DNA of 64,000 nt, from the NCBI GenBank assembly GCA_040386075.1, contig JAZKGE010000035.1, positions 6,245-70,244 on the forward strand. The letters are read 5' to 3'. The notes under the pieces are model-generated. The model saw only the letters and a list, made by a program, of their open reading frames with translations. It was not told where the DNA came from and did not search any database. Every line of letters starts with the position of its first letter. Position 1 is the stretch's first letter. Shown here in pieces: positions 42,551 to 51,684 of the stretch. This DNA comes from UBA4416 sp040386075 (lineage in GTDB: Bacteria; Bacteroidota; Bacteroidia; B-17B0; Aurantibacillaceae). The translations under genes were made by a program, and so were the position numbers.

Positions 42551-43324
42551 ATGATCTCACCTCTTGCAAACGTAAGTCCGAAAGCCAAAATAGGAAACAA
42601 TGTAACAATTGAACCATTTGCAACAGTTTATGAAGATGTTGTGATTGGTGATAACACACACGTTCATCCAAATGCTGTTATTTACCCCGACACGGTTATT
42701 GGCAGCGATTGTCAGATCTTTCCCGGAGCATTGGTTGGTATCGTTTCACAGGATCTGAAATACAAGGGTGAGAAAGCGATCACAACCATTGGGAATAATA
42801 CCATTATTCGTGAATACGCTACAATTCATAAAGGTACCGCAGACAGAATGGAAACATCGATCGGCAACAATTGCATGATCATGGCCTATGCACATGTTGC
42901 ACACGACTGTATCATTGGCAACAATGTTATTTTGGCAAATTATGTTGGCTTAGCCGGACATGTAACTATTGAAGACTTTGTGATCATTGAAGGTTATGCT
43001 GCTGTTCAGCAGTTTTCTATTATTGGCATGCATTGCTTTGTAGCAGCAGGTTCAAAAATTCGAAAAAATGTGCCGCCGTATATTCGTGTTGCACGCGAGC
43101 CATTGCAATACATTGGAGTTAATACAGTTGGTTTGTCGCGAAGAGGATTCGAAAAAGAAACCATCAATCAGATCGAAGATATTTATCGCTTGATCTTTGT
43201 TCGCGGACATAATGTATCCAATGCGCTTGAATTGGTTGAACAGGAAGTTCCTGATTCGGATACCAGGAAACAAATTGTAGATTTCATCAGATCTTCAAAG
43301 GATGGAATTGTAAAAGGAATTTAA
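42551..43324 (+). CDS. lpxA: UDP-N-acetylglucosamine acyltransferase
   Basis: First step of lipid A synthesis: transfers a 3-hydroxyacyl chain from ACP to UDP-GlcNAc. The 257 residues start directly with hexapeptide repeats (ISPLANVSPKAKIGNNVTIE), and the catalytic His is in MIMAYAHVAHDCIIGNN. The segments ILANYVGLAGHVTIEDFVI and KIRKNVPPYIRVAREPLQYI plus the C-terminal helical domain are standard. It starts 25 bp after lpxC/fabZ and is clearly part of the same operon; trpS follows after 13 bp. Confidence 0.97.
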   Translation: MISPLANVSPKAKIGNNVTIEPFATVYEDVVIGDNTHVHPNAVIYPDTVIGSDCQIFPGALVGIVSQDLKYKGEKAITTIGNNTIIREYATIHKGTADRMETSIGNNCMIMAYAHVAHDCIIGNNVILANYVGLAGHVTIEDFVIIEGYAAVQQFSIIGMHCFVAAGSKIRKNVPPYIRVAREPLQYIGVNTVGLSRRGFEKETINQIEDIYRLIFVRGHNVSNALELVEQEVPDSDTRKQIVDFIRSSKDGIVKGI

Positions 43325-43337
43325 TCTAACAACGAAC

Positions 43338-44309
43338 ATGTCTCGCATACTTACCGGAATACAAAGTACCAATATACCTCACCTTGGAAATATCTTAGGT
43401 GCCATTTTACCTGCTATTGAATTAAGTAAACAACCTGGAAATAATTCTCTTTTATTTATTGCCGATCTTCATTCGTTAACCACGCAAAAAGATGCAGCGC
43501 AACGCATTAATAGCGTTAATTCCGTAGCTGCAACCTGGCTGGCTTTTGATTTTGATATCAAAAAAAACATGTTGTACCGTCAGAGCAGAATACCTGAAGT
43601 ATGCGAATTAACCTGGTATTTGAACTGTTTCACACCATATCCCATGTTAGCCAATGCACATTCGTTTAAAGACAAGTCTGAAAGATTGAGTGATGTATAC
43701 GCTGGATTATTTACCTACCCTGTATTAATGGCGGCGGATATTATTTTATATGACGCTGATATTGTACCGGTAGGAAAAGATCAGGTGCAGCATATTGAGA
43801 TCACCAGGGATATTGCCTCTAAATTTAACACGCAATACAATCAGCAAATTTTTGTGTTACCACAAGCAAAAGTCGACGAACAGGTTATGATCGTCCCGGG
43901 CACCGATGGACAAAAAATGAGCAAATCGTATAATAACTACATCAATATATTTTTACCGGAAAAAGAATTATTGAAAGTTGTAAAAACAATCGTAACAGAT
44001 GCTAAACTTTTAGAAGAACCTAAAGATCCTGACACCTGCAACGTTTTTAAATTATATAGTTTATTGGCAAACGATATTCAAATTTGTGAAATGCGGACTA
44101 ATTATGAAAACGGAGGTTACGGTTACGGTCATGCAAAAACAGCCTTATACGAGTTGATCCTGACTAAATTTGAAGAACCGAGGAACCGATACAATATGTA
44201 TATGAGTAATCCAGAACTATTAGAAAAACAACTTCAAATAGGAGAAAAAAGGGCTAAAAGAATTGCAAAGAAAAAACTAAAACTAGTACGAAACATTTTA
44301 GGATTTTAA
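43338..44309 (+). CDS. trpS: Tryptophan--tRNA ligase
   Basis: Class I aminoacyl-tRNA synthetase that charges tRNA-Trp. The 323-residue length fits the bacterial family. Signature motifs: the HIGH-type PHLGNILGAI near residues 14-23, PVGKDQVQHIEITRDIA in the Rossmann fold, and the KMSKS loop GQKMSKSYNN. It is the last gene of the lipid A cluster by position (13 bp after lpxA), a linkage without a pathway connection. The 3' flank has a CTCC...GGAG imperfect hairpin at about 44325-44350. Confidence 0.97.
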   Translation: MSRILTGIQSTNIPHLGNILGAILPAIELSKQPGNNSLLFIADLHSLTTQKDAAQRINSVNSVAATWLAFDFDIKKNMLYRQSRIPEVCELTWYLNCFTPYPMLANAHSFKDKSERLSDVYAGLFTYPVLMAADIILYDADIVPVGKDQVQHIEITRDIASKFNTQYNQQIFVLPQAKVDEQVMIVPGTDGQKMSKSYNNYINIFLPEKELLKVVKTIVTDAKLLEEPKDPDTCNVFKLYSLLANDIQICEMRTNYENGGYGYGHAKTALYELILTKFEEPRNRYNMYMSNPELLEKQLQIGEKRAKRIAKKKLKLVRNILGF

Positions 44310-44365
44310 AAATACAAACCCATACCCTCCTTCGCAATGCTGCGGAGGATAAAAAAATAAATAAC

Positions 44366-45571
44366 ATGAGAAAAATCTACTCAAAAGTAACCATACTATT
44401 TTTGCTTGCCTTTGCTATGAAAGCAAATGCGCAATGCAGTGGCTGCACGATCAACATAACAGGATATGATGTCACAAATTATGTTTTGGGTCCAGGAAGC
44501 TCATTATGTATATCAGCAACTGGAACAGTAACCGGGTTGATTACTGTTCAAACAGGTGGTACATTATGTAATCAGGGAAAAATAAGTTCTACCAATGTTT
44601 TGATTGCCGGTGGAACTTTTAAAAATTACGGAACAATTGATACATATAGCATTACCATATCATCTGCCGGCACTTTTACCAACTATGCAACCGCTTTAAT
44701 TGACAGCCTGTGGATCACGCATGCAAATACAACCTATGTCAATAATGGCACACAAACAGGCACTGCCTTTGCGGTTTCAAATAATGGATCAGCCATCAAT
44801 AATGGAACCATCACTGTTTATGATCATGCCGATTCAACGGCTACCGTTATTAATAACGGAACCTTGAATGTCACACATGATTTTGCCGCTGCATACAACG
44901 CTACTTATACCAATAATGGTAATATCAACGTTGCTAATGATTTCGCAGCTTCATTCAGTAGTACATTCGTTAATAACAGCTACATGAATGTAATGCGTGA
45001 TTTTTATAACTCATACTCAGCAAACTTTACAACAAATTGTATCATATCTGTTGGAAGAGATTGGTATAATTCCGGAACTGTATATGGGCCTGCATTAACC
45101 AGCTGTGGTGGATTTTCGGTAACAGGTGCCAGTTATAATACAGCCGGGGGCGTATTAGGGTCAACCGGTACTCATATCGACATGTGTGATGCGGGGCACC
45201 CTGTTGGAGGAATAGATTACAACAATGGTATGATAGCAGGTACAACCAGTTACTGCACCTGCGCTAATAGTTGTGTGATGGTATCGGTGGGTATTGAAGA
45301 AATAAAGAGCAATGGTTCTATCATAAATATTTTTCCAAATCCCGCTTCTAATTCATTGAACATAAAATTGAATAATAAAGAAAATGAAGCGCTTATTATA
45401 GAAGTGCTTGATATGATGGGCAGAAGAGTATCAGTAAAAACATATCAGGCATCTATTGGCGAAAATGAAACGGAGCTCTCTGTTACTGATTTAGCACAAG
45501 GAACTTATATTTTAAGCGTTACCAATTCTCACAAATTACAATCAAAACGTTTGTTTAGTGTAGCTAAGTAG
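44366..45571 (+). CDS. Secreted beta-solenoid-like protein with T9SS type A sorting domain
   Basis: Exported 401-residue protein. Signal peptide ~1-21 (AMKANAQ). The body consists of short repeated strands containing NNGT/NNGN-type turns: TYVNNGTQTGTAF, INNGTITVYDHAD, VINNGTLNVTHDFAAAYN, YTNNGNINVANDFAASFS, FVNNSYMNVMRDFYNSYS; such patterns usually form right-handed parallel beta-helices. The last ~75 residues are a T9SS type A domain (NIFPNPASNSLNIKL ... GTYILSVTNSHKLQSKRLF). No catalytic residues recognised; surface or matrix role inferred. Confidence 0.85.
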   Translation: MRKIYSKVTILFLLAFAMKANAQCSGCTINITGYDVTNYVLGPGSSLCISATGTVTGLITVQTGGTLCNQGKISSTNVLIAGGTFKNYGTIDTYSITISSAGTFTNYATALIDSLWITHANTTYVNNGTQTGTAFAVSNNGSAINNGTITVYDHADSTATVINNGTLNVTHDFAAAYNATYTNNGNINVANDFAASFSSTFVNNSYMNVMRDFYNSYSANFTTNCIISVGRDWYNSGTVYGPALTSCGGFSVTGASYNTAGGVLGSTGTHIDMCDAGHPVGGIDYNNGMIAGTTSYCTCANSCVMVSVGIEEIKSNGSIINIFPNPASNSLNIKLNNKENEALIIEVLDMMGRRVSVKTYQASIGENETELSVTDLAQGTYILSVTNSHKLQSKRLFSVAK

Positions 45572-45785
45572 AAGTCTAAAGCAAGTAGTAGCTTTTAAAA
45601 CAGTTTTTAGTTCATCTATCATACGTTGGTAATAGTGTGGCTGCTTTTAGCGAAACGATGCGAACTACATTTTTTTCGGTGGCATTGCGTAGCTTTTTTG
45701 AGCGAGAAAAAGATTGGAGTTGGTGTTTCGCATTGAATTTTTTGGTTCTTTTTTTTCAAGAAAAAAGAACGCTAAAATAAATTTA
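45572..45785. other. Intergenic region with AT-rich hairpin
   Basis: 214 bp between convergent genes. Near 45748-45773 GTTCTTTTTT pairs with AAAAAAGAAC, which may act as a weak terminator in either direction. No other feature seen. Confidence 0.3.
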
Positions 45786-47738
45786 TTAGGTCCCAAGCTT
45801 TCTTCTACACTTCCAGATAATAACAATGTCTTTTTCTACCTTATAATCTTTGGCGTAGCGCAAATTTGCCAATTTGACCCTATCATGATCAACTTCCGGA
45901 TCTAATAACATTGCAGGTGAAAGCACAGAACGCTTGATTTCCGGTAACGACTTATCGGTGATCTTACCATAACCTACCCAGGAATAAAAACCAAACAATA
46001 CATTAAAACAATTTAAAAAATAATTTACCTTCTTGTCCTGAATAAATAATAATACCGGACTAAAAGCAATTGCGAGGATACTGATACCAATGTCAAGCAA
46101 ACGTTTATTTCGCCTGTTATTTGATCTGGAAATACTGTTCACATCGATCATGTATAGATCGCCGGCTGTATCAATGTTATTACTGCCAATAATAGATAAA
46201 CTTTCAGGTGGCGCAATTTTAAAATCAACACCGCTTGATACCAGTGTAAGCATATTATTAATAATGAATTGCGAACTGATATCCTTGGCGCAAAAAATTA
46301 TTTCATTGATCTCGTGCACCTTAATGATCTCATCTATTTGGTTTATCTTTCCAATGTAATACGCATTATGTACCCCGTTGATCTCAGCACTTACAAAACC
46401 AACAAAACCAGGGTTCGCGCGTGTTTCTTTCAACAAAGCTGATACACGGTTAAATTCTGCTTCCTCGCCAATAATAGCAATGCGTTTTGTTTTGGCACTG
46501 CTTAAACTATAGGATTTTAATTTCAGGAAATGAAATAACAAACGAGTCGATATAAAACTGGCTAATGCCCAACCTGTTCCCAATAAGATCAATGCCCTCG
46601 AAAACCGTAATGATTCTGGCAATAAGGAATAACCCATTAAAATAAAAACCGTTCCAACCAACACTCCTCTTATGATCTTTAGCAATTTAACCGGCTTATC
46701 ATATCCTCCGTTAAAATATACCAGTATGATCCAGGCTACTGCATATAAAGGGAAAGCAACACTTAATAATTTTTCGGAATAAATATTTCCGTCAATTCCC
46801 GTATTCTGCTGATATATATTCTTGATCACAAAAAGCCCAAAAGTAATGACACTAAAATCAAGTATAGGAACAGTGAATGCTTTAAAGAATCTTGACAACA
46901 AGGCTAATCCGGCCTTTAAAAAAATAGCCAGGTGAATTAAAGCATTAAACCAAAAAGCATGAGAACCACTAAAGTGTTTTTTAGTGAAAATAGCCATGGC
47001 TTTATAAAAAATAATCACATAGTTCAAGCTGCTGCGCTTGGTACTCTCTCCTTTATAGTGAATGATCTGCGTTTCAGGAAAATAATAATTCTTAAACCCT
47101 GCTTTGGTTATTCTGTATGAGAGATCAATATCTTCTCCGTACATAAAAAATGTTTCGTCCAGATAACCAATTTTATCAAGTACAGATTTACGCATCAGCA
47201 TAAAAGCACCACTGATCACGTCAATTTCGCAGATCTGATCCTGGGGTAAATAAGATAAATGATATTTTCCAAAACGCTTTGACCCTGGAAAAAAGCGTGA
47301 AAAGCCAAACATTTTATAAAAAGCAACAGATGGCGTAGGTAATCCGCGTTTTGATTCCGGAGCAAAATTCCCTTGTCCGTCAAGCATTTTCACGCCCAGG
47401 CCACCGGCTTCGGGATGCGTATCCATAAAAGCCAGTACTTTGGCAAAAGTATCTTCCTGAACTACAGTATCTGGATTCAATAATAACACATATTCACCTT
47501 TAGCCAGTTTTAATGCCTGATTATTAGCTACTGAAAAGCCTGTATTGGTTTTATTGACAATAAGGTTGATCTGGGGAAATTTTTCTTTAATGAGTGTTAC
47601 AGAGCCATCTACAGAGTTGTTGTCGACTACAAACACCTCACAGGCTATGTTCTCTGAGGCTTTAAGCACAGAAAATAAGCACTGTTCAATAAAGTGCTTT
47701 ACATTGTAGTTTACAATAACAACGGATAGTTTGGTCAC
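45786..47738 (-). CDS. Glycosyltransferase family 2 fused to membrane / sugar-transferase-like C-terminal half
   Basis: 650-residue membrane protein. Residues 1-240 are a GT2 domain of the rhamnosyltransferase type: LSVVIVNYNVKHFIEQCLFS, EVFVVDNNSVDGS, LLLNPDTVVQEDTF, GGLGVKMLDGQGN and MYGEDIDLSYRITKAGF. About 265-400 are several transmembrane segments, then a Rossmann-like segment (TKRIAIIGEEAEFNRVSALL ... INEIIFCAKDISSQFIINNM) as in the N-terminal half of WbaP/WcaJ-type proteins. The end (NKRLLDIGISILAIAFSPVL ... LPEIKRSVLSPAML ... YAKDYKVEKDIVIIWK) mimics the start and finish of a bacterial sugar transferase but lacks the central catalytic block. Surface polysaccharide role is likely. Confidence 0.85.
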   Translation of the reverse strand: MTKLSVVIVNYNVKHFIEQCLFSVLKASENIACEVFVVDNNSVDGSVTLIKEKFPQINLIVNKTNTGFSVANNQALKLAKGEYVLLLNPDTVVQEDTFAKVLAFMDTHPEAGGLGVKMLDGQGNFAPESKRGLPTPSVAFYKMFGFSRFFPGSKRFGKYHLSYLPQDQICEIDVISGAFMLMRKSVLDKIGYLDETFFMYGEDIDLSYRITKAGFKNYYFPETQIIHYKGESTKRSSLNYVIIFYKAMAIFTKKHFSGSHAFWFNALIHLAIFLKAGLALLSRFFKAFTVPILDFSVITFGLFVIKNIYQQNTGIDGNIYSEKLLSVAFPLYAVAWIILVYFNGGYDKPVKLLKIIRGVLVGTVFILMGYSLLPESLRFSRALILLGTGWALASFISTRLLFHFLKLKSYSLSSAKTKRIAIIGEEAEFNRVSALLKETRANPGFVGFVSAEINGVHNAYYIGKINQIDEIIKVHEINEIIFCAKDISSQFIINNMLTLVSSGVDFKIAPPESLSIIGSNNIDTAGDLYMIDVNSISRSNNRRNKRLLDIGISILAIAFSPVLLFIQDKKVNYFLNCFNVLFGFYSWVGYGKITDKSLPEIKRSVLSPAMLLDPEVDHDRVKLANLRYAKDYKVEKDIVIIWKCRRKLGT

Positions 47739-47839
47739 GAGCTATAAAGTCCTAAAAATACCAAAATATTACAATAAACGAAGTATTTTAAAAATCAGAA
47801 TAATAGATTAAAAAAAAGTAGTAAATTCGCATTCCAATT

Positions 47840-47847
47840 TAGATTTG
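47840..47847 (+). promoter_or_regulatory. -7 promoter box of tRNA-Arg(TCT)
   Basis: TAGATTTG, exact TAnnTTTG match, 17 bp before the tRNA; predicted 5' leader about 14 nt. No TTG at the expected distance. Confidence 0.5.
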
Positions 47848-47864
47848 TCAAATAATCTAAATAT

Positions 47865-47938
47865 GGTCCCGTAGCTCAGCTGGATAGAGCAACAGCCTTC
47901 TAAGCTGTGGGCCATTGGTTCGAATCCAATCGGGATCA
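47865..47938 (+). tRNA. tRNA-Arg (anticodon TCT)
   Basis: 74-nt cloverleaf: acceptor GGTCCCG/CGGGATC, discriminator A, D-arm GCTCAGCTGGATAGAGC, anticodon stem ACAGC/GCTGT with loop CTTCTAA (anticodon TCT, reads AGA/AGG), T-arm ATTGG TTCGAAT CCAAT. CCA is not encoded. Single-gene transcript ended by the hairpin at 47941-47978. Confidence 0.96.
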
Positions 47939-47940
47939 CA

Positions 47941-47978
47941 AAAAAACCTTGACTGCTTAGCAATCAAGGTTTTTTTAT
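47941..47978. terminator. Bidirectional intrinsic terminator
   Basis: Stem AAAAACCTTGA with its complement around CTGCTTAGCAA, A-tract and T-tract on both sides; ends tRNA-Arg(TCT) on the plus strand and the VOC gene on the minus strand. Confidence 0.88.
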
Positions 47979-47998
47979 TCAGTACAATCAATTCGTCC

Positions 47999-48649
47999 TT
48001 ACTGTCCGGCGCTGATCTGCCAGCTAATTCCGAATTTATCCGTTAACATGCCGAAATATGAGCCCCAGAATGTTTTAGACATGGGCATGCTGGCATCGCC
48101 ACCGGCCGAAAGTTCACTATAAAGCCTGTCGGCCTCACTCTCACTTTTAGCATTAATAGAAACTGAAAAATTATTACCGATGGTTACAGGAGGTCCAAAA
48201 CCTTCCAAACAATCGCTTCCCATTAAAGCAGTTTCTTTGCTGATTGGCAAAGAAACATGCATGATCTTAGTACCTGCTGATTCCGGCATTGGAGGTTGGC
48301 CTTCCTGAGGAGGCATTTCATTAAATCTTCCTTTATAAGTAAAATTCCCCCCAAATACCGCTTTATAAAAATCGAATGCTTCTTCACAGTTTCCTGCAAA
48401 ATTCAAATAAGGGCCGATAGTGTTAGTTTTAGGTTCAGCCTTTGACGCAGCTTTTTTAGCTGCTTTCTTTACCACTTTTTTCTTAGCGGCTTTTACCGGA
48501 GCAGCTTTTTTACTTGCTTTCTTTTTAGGGGCAGCTTTCTTAGTAGCATTTTTTGCAGCTTTTTTAGCTACTTTCTTTTTCGCGGGCGCAGCTTTTTTTA
48601 CTGTTTTCTTAACCGCTTTTTTTGCTGTTTTTATAGTTTTCTTTGCCAT
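47999..48649 (-). CDS. VOC-superfamily (PhnB-like) protein with histone-H1-like N-terminal tail
   Basis: 216 residues. The C-terminal ~140 form a PhnB-like vicinal-oxygen-chelate fold: IGPYLNFAGNCEEAFDFYKA, KIMHVSLPISKETALMGSD, FSVSINAKSESEADRLYSEL and TFWGSYFGMLTDKFGISWQI. PhnB-like proteins are structurally related to glyoxalases, but their substrate is generally unknown. The first ~72 residues are almost only Lys and Ala (KKTIKTAKKAVKKTVKKAAP and similar), like a histone H1 C-terminal tail, and are fused in frame. The tail probably binds nucleic acid or polyanions (inference). Monocistronic. Confidence 0.9.
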   Translation of the reverse strand: MAKKTIKTAKKAVKKTVKKAAPAKKKVAKKAAKNATKKAAPKKKASKKAAPVKAAKKKVVKKAAKKAASKAEPKTNTIGPYLNFAGNCEEAFDFYKAVFGGNFTYKGRFNEMPPQEGQPPMPESAGTKIMHVSLPISKETALMGSDCLEGFGPPVTIGNNFSVSINAKSESEADRLYSELSAGGDASMPMSKTFWGSYFGMLTDKFGISWQISAGQ

Positions 48650-48746
48650 ATCAGTGTTTTTTATTATAAGTACTAAGTTATAACATTACACAAATTTTTC
48701 AAAAAATTTGCGCTTAAATAAAGGAAATAACAATATCATAACTTTA

Positions 48747-49157
48747 CTAAAATTCGGGATATGATCCACTCTTTCTTGCTTGCTCCCTCAACCATTCTTT
48801 TGCTTCATACCTGTCTCTGAATATGCGTGTAGGAACAGGAGGTTTGTTGATCTTGTTAAAAATATCGCCCAGCAGATAAATGGATGTATTAGTGGTATAA
48901 AATGCAATAGCAATTGTATTATCTAAGTGCCCGGTTGATGCGCAGAGTTCTCTTGCCTTTTTAGTGAGCGTAAAAAACTCAGCTCCTTCCGAAAAAACAT
49001 ACAACTTTTTCTTAGTTACCTCGAGCACAACTGCCTTTGCCATTACAACGTCTTCTACATCTATAGTCACTCCTTCTTTGATCAGATATTCCATGTATGA
49101 AAAATCTACGCTGATCTTTATCACATATTTATCTGTTTCAATTATCTCAAAAGGCAT
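48747..49157 (-). CDS. STAS/SpoIIAA-like small protein
   Basis: A 136-residue cytoplasmic protein. The fold pattern resembles SpoIIAA/STAS-like small proteins of Bacteroidota: a beta-strand opening (EIIETDKYVIKISVDFSYME), a strand with AKAVVLEVTKKKLYVFSEGA, then LTKKARELCASTGHLDNTIA and a C-terminal helix PTRIFRDRYEAKEWLREQA. The match to this family (DUF7793-like) is from pattern memory and should be treated as provisional. No neighbouring kinase or phosphatase suggests a partner-switching system. Confidence 0.62.
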   Translation of the reverse strand: MPFEIIETDKYVIKISVDFSYMEYLIKEGVTIDVEDVVMAKAVVLEVTKKKLYVFSEGAEFFTLTKKARELCASTGHLDNTIAIAFYTTNTSIYLLGDIFNKINKPPVPTRIFRDRYEAKEWLREQARKSGSYPEF

Positions 49158-49351
49158 TAGTATTCTTTTTGTTATTTAACTTATAAAAGTAAATTTTATT
49201 GTAAGTTTTATTGTAGAATAAATTTCCCAAAAATAAATTAGTTATTTGCTTTCTATTAAATATTCGTGTTTTTGCCTGTTTTGAAATATGAACATTAGAC
49301 ATTATATTTATCTGACCTCTCTCATTATACATTTTAACCACAATAAACTAT
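49158..49351. other. AT-rich divergent intergenic region
   Basis: 194 bp between the STAS-like gene and the bestrophin frame, without a convincing TAnnTTTG promoter box, hairpin or repeat. Confidence 0.4.
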
Positions 49352-50349
49352 ATGCACTCAGGCAGAAGATTCACATTTTCAGAAGTTGTTTACTGGACCC
49401 GAAGAGATATTTACGCGTTTGCGATTATCTCAACAATTCCAACCTCTTTATATTATTTTCTTAATATTAAATGGCTGGTTATTCCCTGGGTGGCTATCGG
49501 ACTCATAGGTACAGCTGCTGCTTTTTTAGTTGGTTTTAAAAATACCCAAACCTATAACCGATTATGGGAAGCAAGACAAATATGGGGCTCCATTATCAAT
49601 TCCAGCAGAGCCTGGGGAATTTTAGTAAAAGATATGGTAAAGGGAGATAAAAAAGATATTCAGATCCTGATCTACAGACATATTTCATGGCTTACTGCCC
49701 TGAGGTATCAAATGAGAGAACCAAGGGTTTGGGAGAATATGGAATTAAAAAGCAACAAGGAATATGCGCGCTTTATTAAAATAGCCGAAAAAGAAATACC
49801 ACTTGAAACAGAATTAAAAAAACATTTAAGCGATGAAGAACTGGCTTACATACTCACTAAAAAAAACAGGGCCACACAAATTATCAGCCTGCAGTCAAAA
49901 CATCTCAGGCTCTTAAAAGAATCAGGAAGGTTATCAGAATTCGATTTCATTGAATTAGAAAGAATACTCACTGCTTTTTATGATGATCAGGGTAAATCGG
50001 AACGTATTAAAAATTTTCCATATCCACGTCAATTTGCAACTATCAATCAAATGTTCATTCGTTTGTTCATTTGCACCTTGCTTTTGGCATCCTCCAGGAA
50101 TTTGGCAAGCTGTCGCAGGATATAGGTCCAAATTTCATTTGGGCTACAGTTCCCTGCTCCCTCATCGTGGGATGGGTATTTCATGTGATGGAACGCATTG
50201 GAGAAGCAACTGAGAACCCCTTTGAAGGAAGTGTGAATGATGTGCCTATTACCAACATAAGCCGCACCATTGAAATTGACCTGAAGGAAATGATCGACGA
50301 AACAGATATCCCTCCTGCCCTCACTCCTATAAATGATGTGCTAATGTAA
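49352..50349 (+). pseudogene. Bestrophin-family anion channel protein, frameshifted
   Basis: The N-terminal frame (49352-50125) matches the bestrophin/UPF0187 family: RFTFSEVVYWTRRDIYAFAI, AAAFLVGFKNTQTYNRLWEA, RQIWGSIINSSRAWGILVKD. At about 50065-50075 the protein match moves to the -1 frame, which continues FGILQEFGKLSQDIGPNFIW, VGWVFHVMERIGEATENPFE and DVPITNISRTIEIDLKEM to a stop at 50349. Joined, the product is about 332 residues, normal for the family. A single missing base explains it. No slippery heptamer is seen, so a real mutation or a sequencing error is more likely than programmed frameshifting. Confidence 0.85.
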
Positions 50350-50447
50350 TGGAGCGTATCTCAAACTATCGATCTCAGTAATTACCAGGACTTTTTTAAT
50401 TGAAGTATTTTAGTAAATTTATCCTTAGTAAATTGTAAACACATTAT

Positions 50448-51674
50448 ATGAACTACTTATACAGAGCGCTTCTATTATTTTTTATCTATACCCCTTCTTT
50501 TCAATACGCACAGGGTTTCCAGGTAAATTTACAGGGACAAAGACAACAGGGTATGGGCGGTGCAGGAACGGCCTGCATGCAGGATGCAGCAGCTTTATTC
50601 TTTAATCCGGGAGGAGCTAGCTTTGTGGACTGGAACTCAGTGATCGTTGGCGTTACTCCAACTTTTGCAAGAGGCGCATTTATGGATGCCAATACCAACA
50701 ATGTCTCTCGTACTAATTCACCGGTTAGTACACCCTTTGCCGCTTACGGCCTTTTTGAAATAAAAGATAGTTCAAAATTAAAACTTGGCTTAGCTATTTA
50801 CACGCCATTTGGCAGCACAGTGCAATGGGAAGATGGATGGACCGGGCGTTTTGCTTTAACACGTCTGGAGTTGAGAGCCATTTTTATTCAACCCACCGTT
50901 AGCTATAAGATAACAAAAAAACTAGGGATAGGAGCAGGCTTTGTATATGCAACCGGAAAAGTCAATCTTCAAAAAGATATTCCTTTAATAGATCTTGACG
51001 GCAATTATGGTTATGCTGAATTAAGCGGTAAAGCAAATGGTTATGGTTTTAATGCGGGTGTATATTTTGAGCCAATAGAAAAGCTAAGCATTGGTTTAAC
51101 CTATCGTTCTAAAGTTATAATGGAGGTTAAGAGCGGACAAGCAACATTTAAAGTTCCTTCTTCAGTAGCTGCAAATTTTCCTGATGGAACCTTCAAATCA
51201 AAATTACCATTACCAAGTGTAACCACATTAGGCTTTGGATATAAAGCAGCTGAAAAATTGAGCTTTGCATTAGATATAAATTATGTGGGTTGGAAAGCTT
51301 ACGACACGCTTTCGTTTGATTACGAAAATAATACGGCTTCTTTGATCGATACGAAATCAGCCAGGATGTATAAAAATACATTTGCGTTCAGAGCCGGGGC
51401 ACAATATAAAATAGATACACATTTTGCAGCGCGCTTAGGATTGGCTTACGGTATTACCCCGGTTCAAAATGGCTATGTAACACCCGAAACACCGGATGCA
51501 AATCGAATAAATTATACGGCTGGTATTGGCTATGAAACAAAACATTTAAAAATCGATGCTTCTTTTTTATTCACTCATCTTGAACGAACAGATACGAATA
51601 CAGAAACAAATTTGAGCGGCACTTTTAAAACTAACGTTATTGCGCCTGGTATTTCAATAGGGTATAAATTTTAA
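50448..51674 (+). CDS. FadL/OmpP1/TodX-family outer-membrane transporter
   Basis: Outer-membrane beta-barrel for hydrophobic substrates, 408 residues. Signal peptide ends near FQYAQG. The mature N terminus (GFQVNLQGQRQQGMGGAGTA, DAAALFFNPGGASF) is the FadL hatch region; the barrel follows, with YTPFGSTVQWEDGWTGRFAL and a final strand ending in GYKF. The 10-bp distance to the next gene indicates an operon with a GDSL lipoprotein, which may process or bind the imported compound. Substrate unknown; long-chain fatty acids are the family reference. Confidence 0.93.
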   Translation: MNYLYRALLLFFIYTPSFQYAQGFQVNLQGQRQQGMGGAGTACMQDAAALFFNPGGASFVDWNSVIVGVTPTFARGAFMDANTNNVSRTNSPVSTPFAAYGLFEIKDSSKLKLGLAIYTPFGSTVQWEDGWTGRFALTRLELRAIFIQPTVSYKITKKLGIGAGFVYATGKVNLQKDIPLIDLDGNYGYAELSGKANGYGFNAGVYFEPIEKLSIGLTYRSKVIMEVKSGQATFKVPSSVAANFPDGTFKSKLPLPSVTTLGFGYKAAEKLSFALDINYVGWKAYDTLSFDYENNTASLIDTKSARMYKNTFAFRAGAQYKIDTHFAARLGLAYGITPVQNGYVTPETPDANRINYTAGIGYETKHLKIDASFLFTHLERTDTNTETNLSGTFKTNVIAPGISIGYKF

Positions 51675-51684
51675 TTCGATACAA

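Noticed and set aside
45714..45905. 63-codon frame across the end of the GT2-fusion gene
   Set aside because: Low-complexity start, no motif, overlaps a convincing coding sequence on the other strand.
48420..48683. Hydrophobic 87-codon frame antisense to the VOC protein tail
   Set aside because: It is the complement of Lys/Ala codons, which always yields Phe/Ala/Leu-rich frames.
50065..50075. Programmed -1 frameshifting in the bestrophin gene
   Set aside because: No X-XXY-YYZ slippery heptamer or strong downstream structure is visible.
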